Source: Pseudoalteromonas ostreae
Lineage (GTDB): Bacteria > Pseudomonadota > Gammaproteobacteria > Enterobacterales > Alteromonadaceae
NCBI RefSeq assembly: GCF_018069805.1
Contig: NZ_JAGPYN010000008.1
Location: 122,023 to 186,022 of the forward strand
DNA: 64,000 nt
Direction of reading: 5' to 3'
Shown here: one piece after another, positions 17,249 to 25,795 of the stretch
How the letters are laid out: every line of letters starts with the position of its first letter
Position numbering within the stretch: the first letter of the stretch is position 1
Notes under the pieces: generated by a model
Seen by the model: the letters and a program-made list of their open reading frames with translations, nothing else
Told to the model about the DNA's origin: nothing
Database searches by the model: none
Program-made: the position numbers and the translations under genes

Positions 17249-18088
17249 ATGCAATTACCTACCGTTGATTATAAAGCGAGCGATGCGGCCGCTCAATTTG
17301 TTGAGTCTCTTAGAAATACGGGCTTTGGTGTATTAAAAAACCACCCAATTCCACAGTCTCTTGTTGAATCAATTTATAAAAATTGGCAGGATTTTTTTAA
17401 TTCTGAACAAAAACATGAATTCTTATTCTCTAAAGACACTCAAGATGGCTACTTTCCGCCTTCGGTATCAGAAGTTGCAAAAGGCTTTACAGTTAAAGAT
17501 ATTAAAGAATACTTTCATGTTTATCCTAAAGGCCGTGTACCAGCGCAGTTAGAGGCAGATATTCGCGAATATTATCGTTTAGCCAATGAATTTGCTGCGA
17601 CATTGTTAAGCTGGGTGCAAGCTGAAGCACCAGCGGATGTGCGTGCTAAGTTTTCAATTGATTTAAAAGATATGATTGCTGATTCAGAGCAAACATTATT
17701 ACGTATATTACATTACCCGCCGATGACAGGTGATGAAGAACCTGGCGCTATTCGTGCTGCTGCACATGGTGATATTAATTTATTAACGGTATTACCTGCT
17801 TCAAATGAGCCAGGCTTGCAAGTACAAAAAACAGATGGCGGTTGGTTAGATGTGCCATGTGACTTTGGTAGTTTAATTATTAATATTGGTGATATGCTGC
17901 AAGAAGCATCAGGTGGTTATTTTCCATCGACTATTCACCGTGTTATTAACCCAACAGGTAAAGCGTCAACTAAATCACGTATTTCGTTGCCATTATTTTT
18001 GCACCCGCGTCCAGATGTGGTGTTATCAGCGCGTTATACTGCGGACAGTTATTTACAAGAACGTCTACGTGAGTTAGGTGTTAAATAA
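17249..18088 (+). CDS. 2-oxoglutarate/Fe(II) oxygenase, isopenicillin-N-synthase type
   Basis: From ATG 17249 (GGA ribosome site 8 bp upstream) the protein has 279 residues; a TTG 12 bp earlier is the other option. The N-terminus matches DIOX_N (GFGVLKNHPIPQSLVESIY). The double-stranded beta-helix carries the iron ligands H and D in AAAHGDINLLTVL and the distal His in PSTIHRVINP, with RISLPLFLHPRPD supplying the 2OG-binding Arg. Such proteins hydroxylate or oxidise small molecules; the substrate is unknown. It is a single gene with no biosynthetic cluster around it. Confidence 0.88.
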   Translation: MQLPTVDYKASDAAAQFVESLRNTGFGVLKNHPIPQSLVESIYKNWQDFFNSEQKHEFLFSKDTQDGYFPPSVSEVAKGFTVKDIKEYFHVYPKGRVPAQLEADIREYYRLANEFAATLLSWVQAEAPADVRAKFSIDLKDMIADSEQTLLRILHYPPMTGDEEPGAIRAAAHGDINLLTVLPASNEPGLQVQKTDGGWLDVPCDFGSLIINIGDMLQEASGGYFPSTIHRVINPTGKASTKSRISLPLFLHPRPDVVLSARYTADSYLQERLRELGVK

Positions 18089-18202
18089 TATAGCGCAAGC
18101 AATGAGAGTTTTTTCAGTTTTCTTTTGAAATGAATAGAAACAGTTGATAGACACTAATAAAGTAACTGTCAGATGCTGTAAATACTAGCAAAAAGAGCGA
18201 TG

Positions 18203-18248
18203 TAACCTGAACTCTGGTTAAGAGAGTTATTATTCGGAGTTCAGGTTA
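18203..18248. repeat. 12-bp perfect inverted repeat
   Basis: TAACCTGAACTC (18203-18214) and GAGTTCAGGTTA (18237-18248) are exact reverse complements with a 22-nt loop. No T-run follows, so a plain intrinsic terminator is unlikely. It lies between convergent genes (oxygenase and sdaA). Confidence 0.6.
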
Positions 18249-18335
18249 TATTGGTTTGCTGGTATCACCAATTCAATCAAAACAAGCTTAAATGAATGGT
18301 GATACAGTATTACGATTTTTTACTGAGTATAGAAC

Positions 18336-19712
18336 CTAGCACTCAATTATATTTACAGCTAAGCCGCCGCGAGCGGTTTCTTTGTATTTGGTCTTCATAT
18401 CATTACCGGTATCGAGCATGGTTTTTATCACTTTATCCAGTGATACTTTTTGCTCGCCACTGCCACGAATAGCTAACCGTGATGCGTTAATCGCTTTGAT
18501 AGCGCCCATTGCATTCCGTTCGATGCAGGGTACTTGTACTAAGCCACCGACCGGATCGCAGGTTAAGCCTAAGTTATGTTCCATGCCAATTTCGGCCGCA
18601 TTTTCAACATGTAATACGCTGCCACCAACAATTTCTGTCAGCGCACCAGCAGCCATAGAGCAGGCAACACCGACTTCACCTTGGCAACCGACTTCAGCGC
18701 CTGAAATTGATGCATTCTTTTTGTATAAGATGCCAATTGCAGCGGCGGTGAGTAAATAGCGAGTTGCAATATCGCGGTCTACTTCTTTAATAAAGGTATG
18801 ATAGTACATTAATACTGCTGGTAAAATACCCGCAGCGCCATTAGTTGGTGCTGTCACTACACGGCCACCGGCGGCGTTTTCTTCGTTAACGGCAAGGGCA
18901 AATAAGTCTACCCAGTCCATCGCTCGCAGTGGATCGTTACTTACTTCAATATTGAGCTTTAAATACAAACTAGGGGCACGGCGTTTTACTTTTAAACCAC
19001 CCGGCAAAATGCCTTCGGTGCGCATGCCGCGTTCAATACAGGCTTTCATTACTTGCCAAATATTGAATAATTCATCTTTGATTTCATCTTCAGTGCGCAG
19101 CGTTTTTTCGTTTTTCATCATCAAGCTTGATACGCTAAAACCTGACTCTTTACACATCTCAAGTAATTCTTTGGCACTGCCAAAAGGATAGGGGGCAGGG
19201 TTTTCTTCGCGAATATCTAATGCTGCTTGTTTTTCTTTTTCAAATTCTTCATCGGTAACAATAAAGCCGCCACCAATTGAGTAATACACTTTACTGTGGA
19301 GTTTTTCGTCACCTTTGTATGCAATGATCTCCATTGCATTTGAGTGTTTCGGTAAGGTTTTACGACGATGAAATACGATCGCTCCTTGTTTTGGGAACTT
19401 CGCTTTATGGACTTGATTTAAATAGATAACTTGTTCATTTTCAATTTTAGCGAGAATGTCGTCAACTAAATCGGCATCAATGGTTTCTGGATCGTAGCCC
19501 GCAAGCCCTAAAATAACGGCTTTTCCTGACCCATGGCCAATGCCGGTTTGGCCTAATGAACCATATAGCTCAACTTTAACGCTGGTAACATCGGTTAATA
19601 AGTTTTGTTGTTGTAGTTCGTTAACGAATAAACGCGATGCGCGCATTGGGCCGACAGTGTGTGATGATGACGGGCCAATGCCAATACTAAACATATCGAA
19701 TGCACTGATCAT
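18336..19712 (-). CDS. sdaA: L-serine ammonia-lyase
   Basis: SdaA deaminates L-serine to pyruvate and ammonia with an oxygen-labile [4Fe-4S] cluster. The 458 residues match single-chain enzymes (E. coli SdaA 454). The N-terminal beta domain has the phosphate-binding-like [12 protein letters not shown]. The alpha domain shows [13 protein letters not shown], the cysteine-bearing [20 protein letters not shown] region and [16 protein letters not shown]. It follows pabB and nudL in the E. coli gene order, about 100 bp after nudL, so it may also have its own promoter. Confidence 0.96.
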   Translation of the reverse strand: MISAFDMFSIGIGPSSSHTVGPMRASRLFVNELQQQNLLTDVTSVKVELYGSLGQTGIGHGSGKAVILGLAGYDPETIDADLVDDILAKIENEQVIYLNQVHKAKFPKQGAIVFHRRKTLPKHSNAMEIIAYKGDEKLHSKVYYSIGGGFIVTDEEFEKEKQAALDIREENPAPYPFGSAKELLEMCKESGFSVSSLMMKNEKTLRTEDEIKDELFNIWQVMKACIERGMRTEGILPGGLKVKRRAPSLYLKLNIEVSNDPLRAMDWVDLFALAVNEENAAGGRVVTAPTNGAAGILPAVLMYYHTFIKEVDRDIATRYLLTAAAIGILYKKNASISGAEVGCQGEVGVACSMAAGALTEIVGGSVLHVENAAEIGMEHNLGLTCDPVGGLVQVPCIERNAMGAIKAINASRLAIRGSGEQKVSLDKVIKTMLDTGNDMKTKYKETARGGLAVNIIEC

Positions 19713-19811
19713 AATAACTTTACTCTACTTTTACTCAGCACGATTGCTGTCTTTGAACGGTCGCACATAATAACGCGTAATTGTACCCTTGTAACCATTT
19801 GCGACAGAGAT

Positions 19812-20396
19812 TTAAACTGGTATGGCGAGCTGTTTTGTAAAGTTTTTTATAATGCTAGCAGTGGCTCCCCAAAGTAGTCCGTAAGGAGTTGAAAAACCTT
19901 GTAAAGTAATAACTCTGTTATAACGTTGAAATACTAGGGGGTGCCAATTATTTTCGTCCATGAGCTTACTTACGGGGATTAAAAAACTTGCTGATACTTC
20001 ATTTTGATCAGCTTGCCAGTGAGTATTCGGAGCAAGCAACCCGACATAAGGAGTGATAGTGAAGCCTGTTAAAGTCGAATAGTTAGCGAGTTTCCCGCTA
20101 ATCGTGACTTGTTGAAGAGAAATATTAAGCTCTTCTTTGAGCTCTCGCAAAGCGGTATCACGAAGTGTTTTATCGTTTCGCTCATGCTTACCACCGGGTA
20201 AGCAAATTTCCCCTGGGTGATGCTTTAAGTGAATAGGGCGTTTACACAATAATATGTGTGCATGGTGGTCAATATCAATGAGCGGCAATATAACCGCACT
20301 TGCACGTTTCGATGCGCTCAATTTACTACTTCTTAGCTCGGTTTGTTTAATCGGTGCACTTAACTGAAAACGGGCTAAAAGTTGCTGAGTATTCAC
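19812..20396 (-). CDS. nudL: CoA pyrophosphatase NudL
   Basis: The 194-residue Nudix hydrolase splits CoA into 3',5'-ADP and phosphopantetheine. The Nudix box reads GGKHERNDKTLRDTALRELKEEL, given here as G-x5-E-like spacing ending in REL-x-EE. LLCKRPIHLKHHPGEICLPG just before it is the NudL-specific (UPF0035) signature LLxKRxxxLxxHxGxIxxPG. It starts 4 bp after the pabB stop, so the two are one operon; pabB-nudL-sdaA is the E. coli arrangement too. Confidence 0.92.
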   Translation of the reverse strand: MNTQQLLARFQLSAPIKQTELRSSKLSASKRASAVILPLIDIDHHAHILLCKRPIHLKHHPGEICLPGGKHERNDKTLRDTALRELKEELNISLQQVTISGKLANYSTLTGFTITPYVGLLAPNTHWQADQNEVSASFLIPVSKLMDENNWHPLVFQRYNRVITLQGFSTPYGLLWGATASIIKNFTKQLAIPV

Positions 20397-20400
20397 ACTA

Positions 20401-21747
20401 TCACTTCAATAAGGGGAGAATTTTATTTACTTTATCGTAAGTTTCTTGGTATTCCAAATCAACTTGTGAGTCAGCTACAATCCCGCCGCCAGCCCAACAA
20501 TAAATATGCTGATTATGACAGACTAGGGTGCGAATGGTAATGCTGGTATCCATATTGCCACAAGCACTTAAGTAACCAACCGAGCCACAGTAAATACTGC
20601 GACGATGCGGTTCTAATTCTTCAATAATTGCCATAGCACGTATTTTTGGTGCGCCAGTAATTGAACCTCCAGGGAAGGCGGCTTTAAGCTGGTCAACTGC
20701 GGTTTTACCATCGGCTAACTGTGCTGTTACGGTGCTGACTAAATGATGCACCGCTGGAAAGCTTTCGATTGCAAATAACGAAGGTACTTGTACGCTACCT
20801 GGTTTTGCAACTTTACCTAAATCATTACGCAGTAAATCAACAATCATTACATTCTCGGCACGATCTTTCGCTGAATTTTGTAAGCGAGAGGCTTGTGCGG
20901 CATCTTCTTGTTCATTTGCGCAGCGCGGCAAGGTGCCTTTGATGGGCTTAGTTTCAATATGACCTTGTTTGATGGCGATAAATCGCTCTGGGGAAATAGA
21001 CACAATAGCGCCATCAGGATGATTGATAAAACTGGAAAAAGGCGCTTTGTTGGCATCGCGCAAAGTACAGTAAGCTTGCCATGGAGAGCCTAGATATTGC
21101 GCCGTAAAGCGTTGTGCTAAGTTAATTTGGTAGCAATCACCACTTTTTAGGTAAGCTTGGATTTTAGCAAATTTATCGCTGTATTGAGCAAGGCTCATAT
21201 TTGATGACCAGTCACGCGTTATTTCAAACTCAGGGTAAACCGGCGTTTGACTTGTTAACGGGTCAAGATACAGGGCCTGCCTATTTATATTTGGTTGCGC
21301 TATATAAAACCAATGGCCGAGTTGTTTGTCGTAAATTAATGCGTCTGGATATAAGCCAATTGCCATTTGTGGCATGGCAATATCATCAATAGCTTGCTCT
21401 GGCAAGTGTTCAATTACGCGACCTAAATCGTAACCAAAATAACCCAGCCAACCACCGCTAAACGGCAAGTCGTGCTGTGCTTTGCTATTATCAAGCTTGG
21501 CAAGCTCGTTTTGGATAATGCTAAAGCAGTCTTGTGTTATGAGTTTGTCATCAATATAGGTGCGATTATTTTTAACCTCAAGGCGCAGGCTAGGCGCTAT
21601 CGCAATGAGATCATAACGGCTATTTACATGCTCGCTATTGGCGGAATCGAGTAGTACAGCATAAGGTAAATTAGCAAAATAGGCGAAAACCTCTACGCAG
21701 TTGAGCGAAATGTCTAATTGAATACAGGTTTTATGTTGTTTTATCAT
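20401..21747 (-). CDS. pabB: Aminodeoxychorismate synthase component I
   Basis: PabB aminates chorismate to 4-amino-4-deoxychorismate for folate synthesis, with PabA supplying ammonia. The 448 residues match E. coli PabB (453). The chorismate-binding domain shows QINLAQRF, SPERFIAI, the PIKGT motif (active-site Lys of PabB, where anthranilate synthase has PIAGT), DLLRNDLGKVA and AFPGGSITGAPKIRAM. The first half is the more variable PabB N-terminal domain. ATG 21747 is the only reasonable start. Confidence 0.95.
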   Translation of the reverse strand: MIKQHKTCIQLDISLNCVEVFAYFANLPYAVLLDSANSEHVNSRYDLIAIAPSLRLEVKNNRTYIDDKLITQDCFSIIQNELAKLDNSKAQHDLPFSGGWLGYFGYDLGRVIEHLPEQAIDDIAMPQMAIGLYPDALIYDKQLGHWFYIAQPNINRQALYLDPLTSQTPVYPEFEITRDWSSNMSLAQYSDKFAKIQAYLKSGDCYQINLAQRFTAQYLGSPWQAYCTLRDANKAPFSSFINHPDGAIVSISPERFIAIKQGHIETKPIKGTLPRCANEQEDAAQASRLQNSAKDRAENVMIVDLLRNDLGKVAKPGSVQVPSLFAIESFPAVHHLVSTVTAQLADGKTAVDQLKAAFPGGSITGAPKIRAMAIIEELEPHRRSIYCGSVGYLSACGNMDTSITIRTLVCHNQHIYCWAGGGIVADSQVDLEYQETYDKVNKILPLLK

Positions 21748-21921
21748 CTATTTTTTTACCCTGAAAAACTGGCTCGAAACGGGCTGGGAGGGTATCATAA
21801 GTTAAAATTTTTTGGCAGCGTTTAGTGAATAACAAAGGCTGCCTATGGCTTTGCAAACCACCGTCACCGGTTTGATTTATGTTACGTGTATAAATACGTA
21901 AAGGTAACTTAAGGAACCCCT

Positions 21922-23448
21922 ATGAGTACAATTCGTCAGCAAGACTTTATTGATAGCATTGAAGATGCTCTGCAATATATTTCGTTTTATCACCCACTTG
22001 ATTTTGTACAAGCACTCGAAAAAGCCTATAACAAAGAGCAAAGTAAAGCGGCGAAAGATGCCATTGCGCAAATTTTAATTAACTCGCGTATGTCTGCTGA
22101 AGGCAAGCGTCCACTATGCCAAGACACCGGTATTATCACCTGCTTTGTAAAAGTAGGGATGGATGTGAAATGGGATAAAACAGATTTAACTGTACAACAA
22201 ATGGTTGACGAAGGGACGCGTCGTGCTTACTTGAACCCAGATAACCCTTTACGTGCATCGATTGTTGCCGATCCTGCTGGCACCCGTAAAAATACCAAAG
22301 ACAACACGCCATCTGTGGTTCACATTGATTTAGTGGCAGGCGGTGAAGTTGAAGTAATGGTGGCAGCTAAAGGCGGCGGCTCAGAAAACAAAACTAAGAT
22401 GGTGATGCTAAATCCATCTGATGACGTAGCTGCATGGGTTGAAAAAACCTTACCGACTATGGGGGCTGGTTGGTGTCCACCGGGCATGCTGGGTATAGGT
22501 ATTGGTGGTACTGCTGAAAAAGCAGCGGTGCTTGCAAAAGAATCATTAATGGATCCTGTTGATATTCATGAGCTTATGGAACGTGGCGCCGAAACCACTG
22601 AAGAAAAATTACGTTTAGATATTTTTGAACGTGCAAACAAACTGGGCATTGGTGCACAAGGCCTTGGCGGTTTAACCACGGTGGTTGATGTGAAAATCAA
22701 AACCGCGCCGACTCACGCAGCGTCAAAACCTGTGGTAATGATCCCAAATTGTGCGGCAACTCGTCATGTTCACTTTACCCTTGATGGCTCAGGCCCTGCG
22801 AATTTAAAAGCGCCAAAACTTGAAGATTGGCCAGAAGTCACATTTGAAGTTGGTGAAGGCACGCGTCGTGTCGACTTAAATACGCTAACTAAAGAAGATA
22901 CCCGTGAATGGAAAATGGGCGAAACAGTGTTACTGTCAGGTACTATATTAACTGGTCGTGATGCAGCGCATAAACGTTTACAAGATATGATCAACTCAGG
23001 CGAAGGTTTACCAGAGGGCGTTGATTTTGAGAATAAATTTATCTACTACGTTGGCCCAGTTGACGCGGTACGTGATGAAGCGGTAGGACCAGCAGGCCCT
23101 ACAACGGCTACCCGTATGGATAAATTTACCGACATGATGTTAGAGAAAACAGGCATCATTGGTATGATTGGTAAAGCCGAGCGTGGTCCAGCCACTGTAG
23201 AATCGATCAAAAACAATAAGTCAGTGTATTTGATGGCAGTGGGTGGTGCAGCATACTTAGTATCTAAAGCTATCAAGAAAGCGCGTGTAGTGGCGTTTGA
23301 AGACTTAGGTATGGAAGCTATCTACGAGTTTGAAGTAGAAGATATGCCTGTTACTGTTGCTGTTGATAGCGAAGGCGCAAATGCGCATACGCAAGGCCCT
23401 GCGATTTGGAAAGCTAAAATTGCAGAGTTAGACGCTAAGTTAAAATAA
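21922..23448 (+). CDS. fumA: Fumarate hydratase, class I iron-sulfur type
   Basis: This 508-residue enzyme interconverts fumarate and malate in the TCA cycle using a [4Fe-4S] cluster. Family motifs are LCQDTGIITCFVKVG (cluster Cys), GGGSENKTK, GAGWCPPGMLGIGIGG, the beta-domain start LSGTILTGRDAAHKRL and VGPAGPTTATRMD. The alpha and beta parts are fused as in E. coli FumA/FumB (548), slightly shorter here. An AAGGAA ribosome site precedes the ATG. It is divergent from pabB. Confidence 0.95.
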   Translation: MSTIRQQDFIDSIEDALQYISFYHPLDFVQALEKAYNKEQSKAAKDAIAQILINSRMSAEGKRPLCQDTGIITCFVKVGMDVKWDKTDLTVQQMVDEGTRRAYLNPDNPLRASIVADPAGTRKNTKDNTPSVVHIDLVAGGEVEVMVAAKGGGSENKTKMVMLNPSDDVAAWVEKTLPTMGAGWCPPGMLGIGIGGTAEKAAVLAKESLMDPVDIHELMERGAETTEEKLRLDIFERANKLGIGAQGLGGLTTVVDVKIKTAPTHAASKPVVMIPNCAATRHVHFTLDGSGPANLKAPKLEDWPEVTFEVGEGTRRVDLNTLTKEDTREWKMGETVLLSGTILTGRDAAHKRLQDMINSGEGLPEGVDFENKFIYYVGPVDAVRDEAVGPAGPTTATRMDKFTDMMLEKTGIIGMIGKAERGPATVESIKNNKSVYLMAVGGAAYLVSKAIKKARVVAFEDLGMEAIYEFEVEDMPVTVAVDSEGANAHTQGPAIWKAKIAELDAKLK

Positions 23449-23465
23449 CACGTCGCTGATTTTGT

Positions 23466-23506
23466 GCGGTATTTAGCAAATGTTAAATACCGCCAGTCAG
23501 ATCTGA
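23466..23506. repeat. Two adjacent palindromes after fumarase
   Basis: GCGGTATTTA (23466-23475) pairs with a matching TAAATACCGC arm about 8 nt further on, ten perfect pairs, and is followed within a few bases by the 12-bp palindrome GTCAGATCTGAC. No T-run is present. The first hairpin probably stabilises or ends the fumarase mRNA. Confidence 0.5.
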
Positions 23507-23850
23507 CCAGTTTCAATGATTTCCCAAAACCTCACATAATCCATTCTATTTAAACATATATTATCGTTATCCTGGTTGTAATATTTACTTTACAGCAAGC
23601 TTGTCTTTTACGTTCACGTAAAGCTGCGGTGGTAATTTTTCAATTGTTCTGCATTTATATTCCGTATATTTTGATTTTAATGAATTAAAATTACAGGTTA
23701 TTTGCTTTATTTCATTTGTTTATGATGTTTAGTTATTTTGATTAGTTTTATCATCTCATATAGTGGTAAGGTGCAATTTGAAGTGATAAAGTCTCGGCAA
23801 TTTCAGCGTGCATACCCTCTCACGGGTTACAAATTTCGGAGTAAGATAAA
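23507..23850. other. Long leader upstream of leucine dehydrogenase
   Basis: About 340 bp of AT-rich DNA without a supported gene. The one plus-strand frame across it (from 23738) overlaps the dehydrogenase out of frame and shows no family pattern. The stretch should contain the dehydrogenase promoter, but I could not pick a convincing -35/-10 pair. Confidence 0.4.
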
Positions 23851-24891
23851 GTGGCTGTGTTTAATCGAGTTGATTTTGATAACCACGAACAAGTGGTTTT
23901 TTGTGCAGATAAAGAATCAGGCCTTCGTGCAATTATTGCCGTTCATAATACTAATTTAGGCCCTGCTGTTGGTGGTTGCAGAATGTGGGACTACGCAAGT
24001 GATGACGACGCTGTTGTAGATGCGCTTCGTTTATCAAAGGGTATGACCTACAAAAATGCGGTAGCACGCCTACCATTTGGTGGTGGTAAATCAGTGATCA
24101 TTGGTAATGCCAAAGAAATTAAGTCTGAACAGTTATTCCGTGCCTTTGGTCGTCAATTAGAGCGTTTAAATGGCAGCTATTATTCAGCTGAAGATGTAAA
24201 CATCACCTGTGATGATGTGGCTATCATGAATAAAGAAACTAACTATGTATTAGGCCTTGAAGGTAAAAGTGGTAACCCATCACCATTTACTGCCTATGGC
24301 ACATTTTTAGGAATTAAAGCGGCTTTACAACATCAACGCGGTCATCAAGACTTGAGTGGCATAAAAGTGGCAGTACAAGGCTTAGGCGCTGTTGCATATG
24401 GCTTATGTAAACACTTACACGAAGCGGGTGCGACCTTGTTTGTAACTGATATCAACCAAGTGGCGATTGACCGTGTAGTGAATGATTTTGCAGCAACTGC
24501 TGTGAGCATTGATGAAATATACGACCTTGATGTCGATGTATATGCACCGTGTGCACTTGGCGCAACAGTAAATGATGCAACTATTCCACGCATTAAAGCG
24601 ACAATTATTGCGGGTTGTGCAAATAACCAATTAGCCGAGTCTCGCCACGGTGAGATAATTCGTGAAAAAGGTATTTTATACGCACCAGATTATGTGATTA
24701 ACGCAGGTGGTATTATTAATGTTTATTATGAAACAGCGCCAGAAGGTTACAGTGCTGAGGCATCAAATAAACATGTTGAGGGGATTTTCAAAACCTTAAC
24801 TGAAATTTTCTCGCGCAGTGAGAAAGAGCAAAAATCAACGCATTTGATCGCAGACGAACTCGCACAAGAGATCATCAAAAACGGTTTATAA
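23851..24891 (+). CDS. Leucine (branched-chain amino acid) dehydrogenase
   Basis: The 346-residue enzyme belongs to the Glu/Leu/Phe/Val dehydrogenases, and length and motifs fit leucine dehydrogenase: GPAVGGCRMWDY, the catalytic-Lys region SKGMTYKNAVARLPFGGGK, SAEDVN, and the NAD fold VAVQGLGAVAYGLCKHLHEAG. It oxidatively deaminates branched-chain amino acids to 2-oxo acids. The start is GTG at 23851 with a GGAG ribosome site 10 bp before; no ATG fits. It is followed by a strong terminator. Confidence 0.93.
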   Translation: MAVFNRVDFDNHEQVVFCADKESGLRAIIAVHNTNLGPAVGGCRMWDYASDDDAVVDALRLSKGMTYKNAVARLPFGGGKSVIIGNAKEIKSEQLFRAFGRQLERLNGSYYSAEDVNITCDDVAIMNKETNYVLGLEGKSGNPSPFTAYGTFLGIKAALQHQRGHQDLSGIKVAVQGLGAVAYGLCKHLHEAGATLFVTDINQVAIDRVVNDFAATAVSIDEIYDLDVDVYAPCALGATVNDATIPRIKATIIAGCANNQLAESRHGEIIREKGILYAPDYVINAGGIINVYYETAPEGYSAEASNKHVEGIFKTLTEIFSRSEKEQKSTHLIADELAQEIIKNGL

Positions 24892-24902
24892 TAAGCGCGT
24901 TT

Positions 24903-24931
24903 AGGCGTGCAATTGCACGCCTTTACATTTT
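24903..24931. terminator. Terminator after leucine dehydrogenase
   Basis: AGGCGTGCAATTGCACGCCT (24903-24922) is a perfect 20-bp palindrome followed by a T-rich TTACATTTTT. Confidence 0.85.
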
Positions 24932-24984
24932 TCAGTAAATCCCTCACGATACGGTCATCCTGACTTGTATAGTTTTCTAAAGAT

Positions 24985-25620
24985 ATGACGCCCATCGATT
25001 TAGCCACATGGCCACGCGAACAACATTTCTCACTGTTTAAAGAGTTTACACAACCTTATTTTAATATATGTGCACAATTAGATATGGGGGCGTTGTATCA
25101 GTATTGTAAATCACAGCAATGCTCTTTTTTTCATGCCTATATTTATGTGACATTGCAGGCAAGCAATGCTTATCAACCAATGTTGCTGAGGATCATTGAC
25201 GGTGTACCTTGGCAACTAGCTGCTCAACGTGCCAGTGTTGTAGAGCTTGCTGATGATGATACCTTTCGGTTTAGCTATTTTTCACAACAAGCTACGTTTA
25301 ACGACTTTCAAGTGCATGCAAATAAAGTTAGCTTAGCTGCAAAGCAACAGCCATTATTCTCAACTGCTTTTGCGCAAACCGAAGGTCAAGCTGATTTGTT
25401 CCATATTTCGGTTTTACCTTGGTTGAATTTTACAAGCTTTGCTCATGCGCATACACAAGGTAACCATTTCGGTATTCCTAAATTAGTGTTTGGGCAGTTT
25501 AATGCTAGAACAGGGAAAATACCGATCTCCATAGATGTGCATCATGCATTAATGGATGGTTTACATGTAGCTAAGTTTATTGAACAACTGCAACGCAGTA
25601 TCGATGATTTTTCTGTTTAG
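24985..25620 (+). CDS. Chloramphenicol acetyltransferase-like (type A CAT) protein
   Basis: The 211-residue protein has the CAT trimer fold pattern: an N-terminal HFSLFKEFTQPYF, SFFHAYIYVTLQASN, and the active-site HHALMDG near the end, with catalytic His187 and structural Asp191. The length matches classical CATs (about 213-219). CAT enzymes O-acetylate chloramphenicol with acetyl-CoA. Several marine Gram-negatives carry chromosomal relatives whose natural substrate is unknown; there is no mobile element or integron context, so this is probably a resident gene. It starts with ATG 24985, about 90 bp after the dehydrogenase terminator. Confidence 0.85.
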   Translation: MTPIDLATWPREQHFSLFKEFTQPYFNICAQLDMGALYQYCKSQQCSFFHAYIYVTLQASNAYQPMLLRIIDGVPWQLAAQRASVVELADDDTFRFSYFSQQATFNDFQVHANKVSLAAKQQPLFSTAFAQTEGQADLFHISVLPWLNFTSFAHAHTQGNHFGIPKLVFGQFNARTGKIPISIDVHHALMDGLHVAKFIEQLQRSIDDFSV

Positions 25621-25795
25621 TTTAGGCGTAAACAAAGTGTATTATTTAGTTAATGAAAATAAAACTAAGACTATGTTAGTATAAATCCTGTGCAGGGAAA
25701 TATAATGATAGTTAACTACGAGTAAATCATTATCTATTTGATTTATGTTAATGCTAAGTTGTTAGCTCGCCATAATTACAAAGGCGTTTAGTTTA

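Noticed and set aside
23738..23959. Small gene upstream of leucine dehydrogenase
   Set aside because: It overlaps the dehydrogenase start by more than 100 bp in another frame, has no ribosome site and no recognisable motif.
24985..25620. Recently acquired antibiotic-resistance gene
   Set aside because: No integron, IS or composition break surrounds it; the neighbouring genes are ordinary chromosomal genes.
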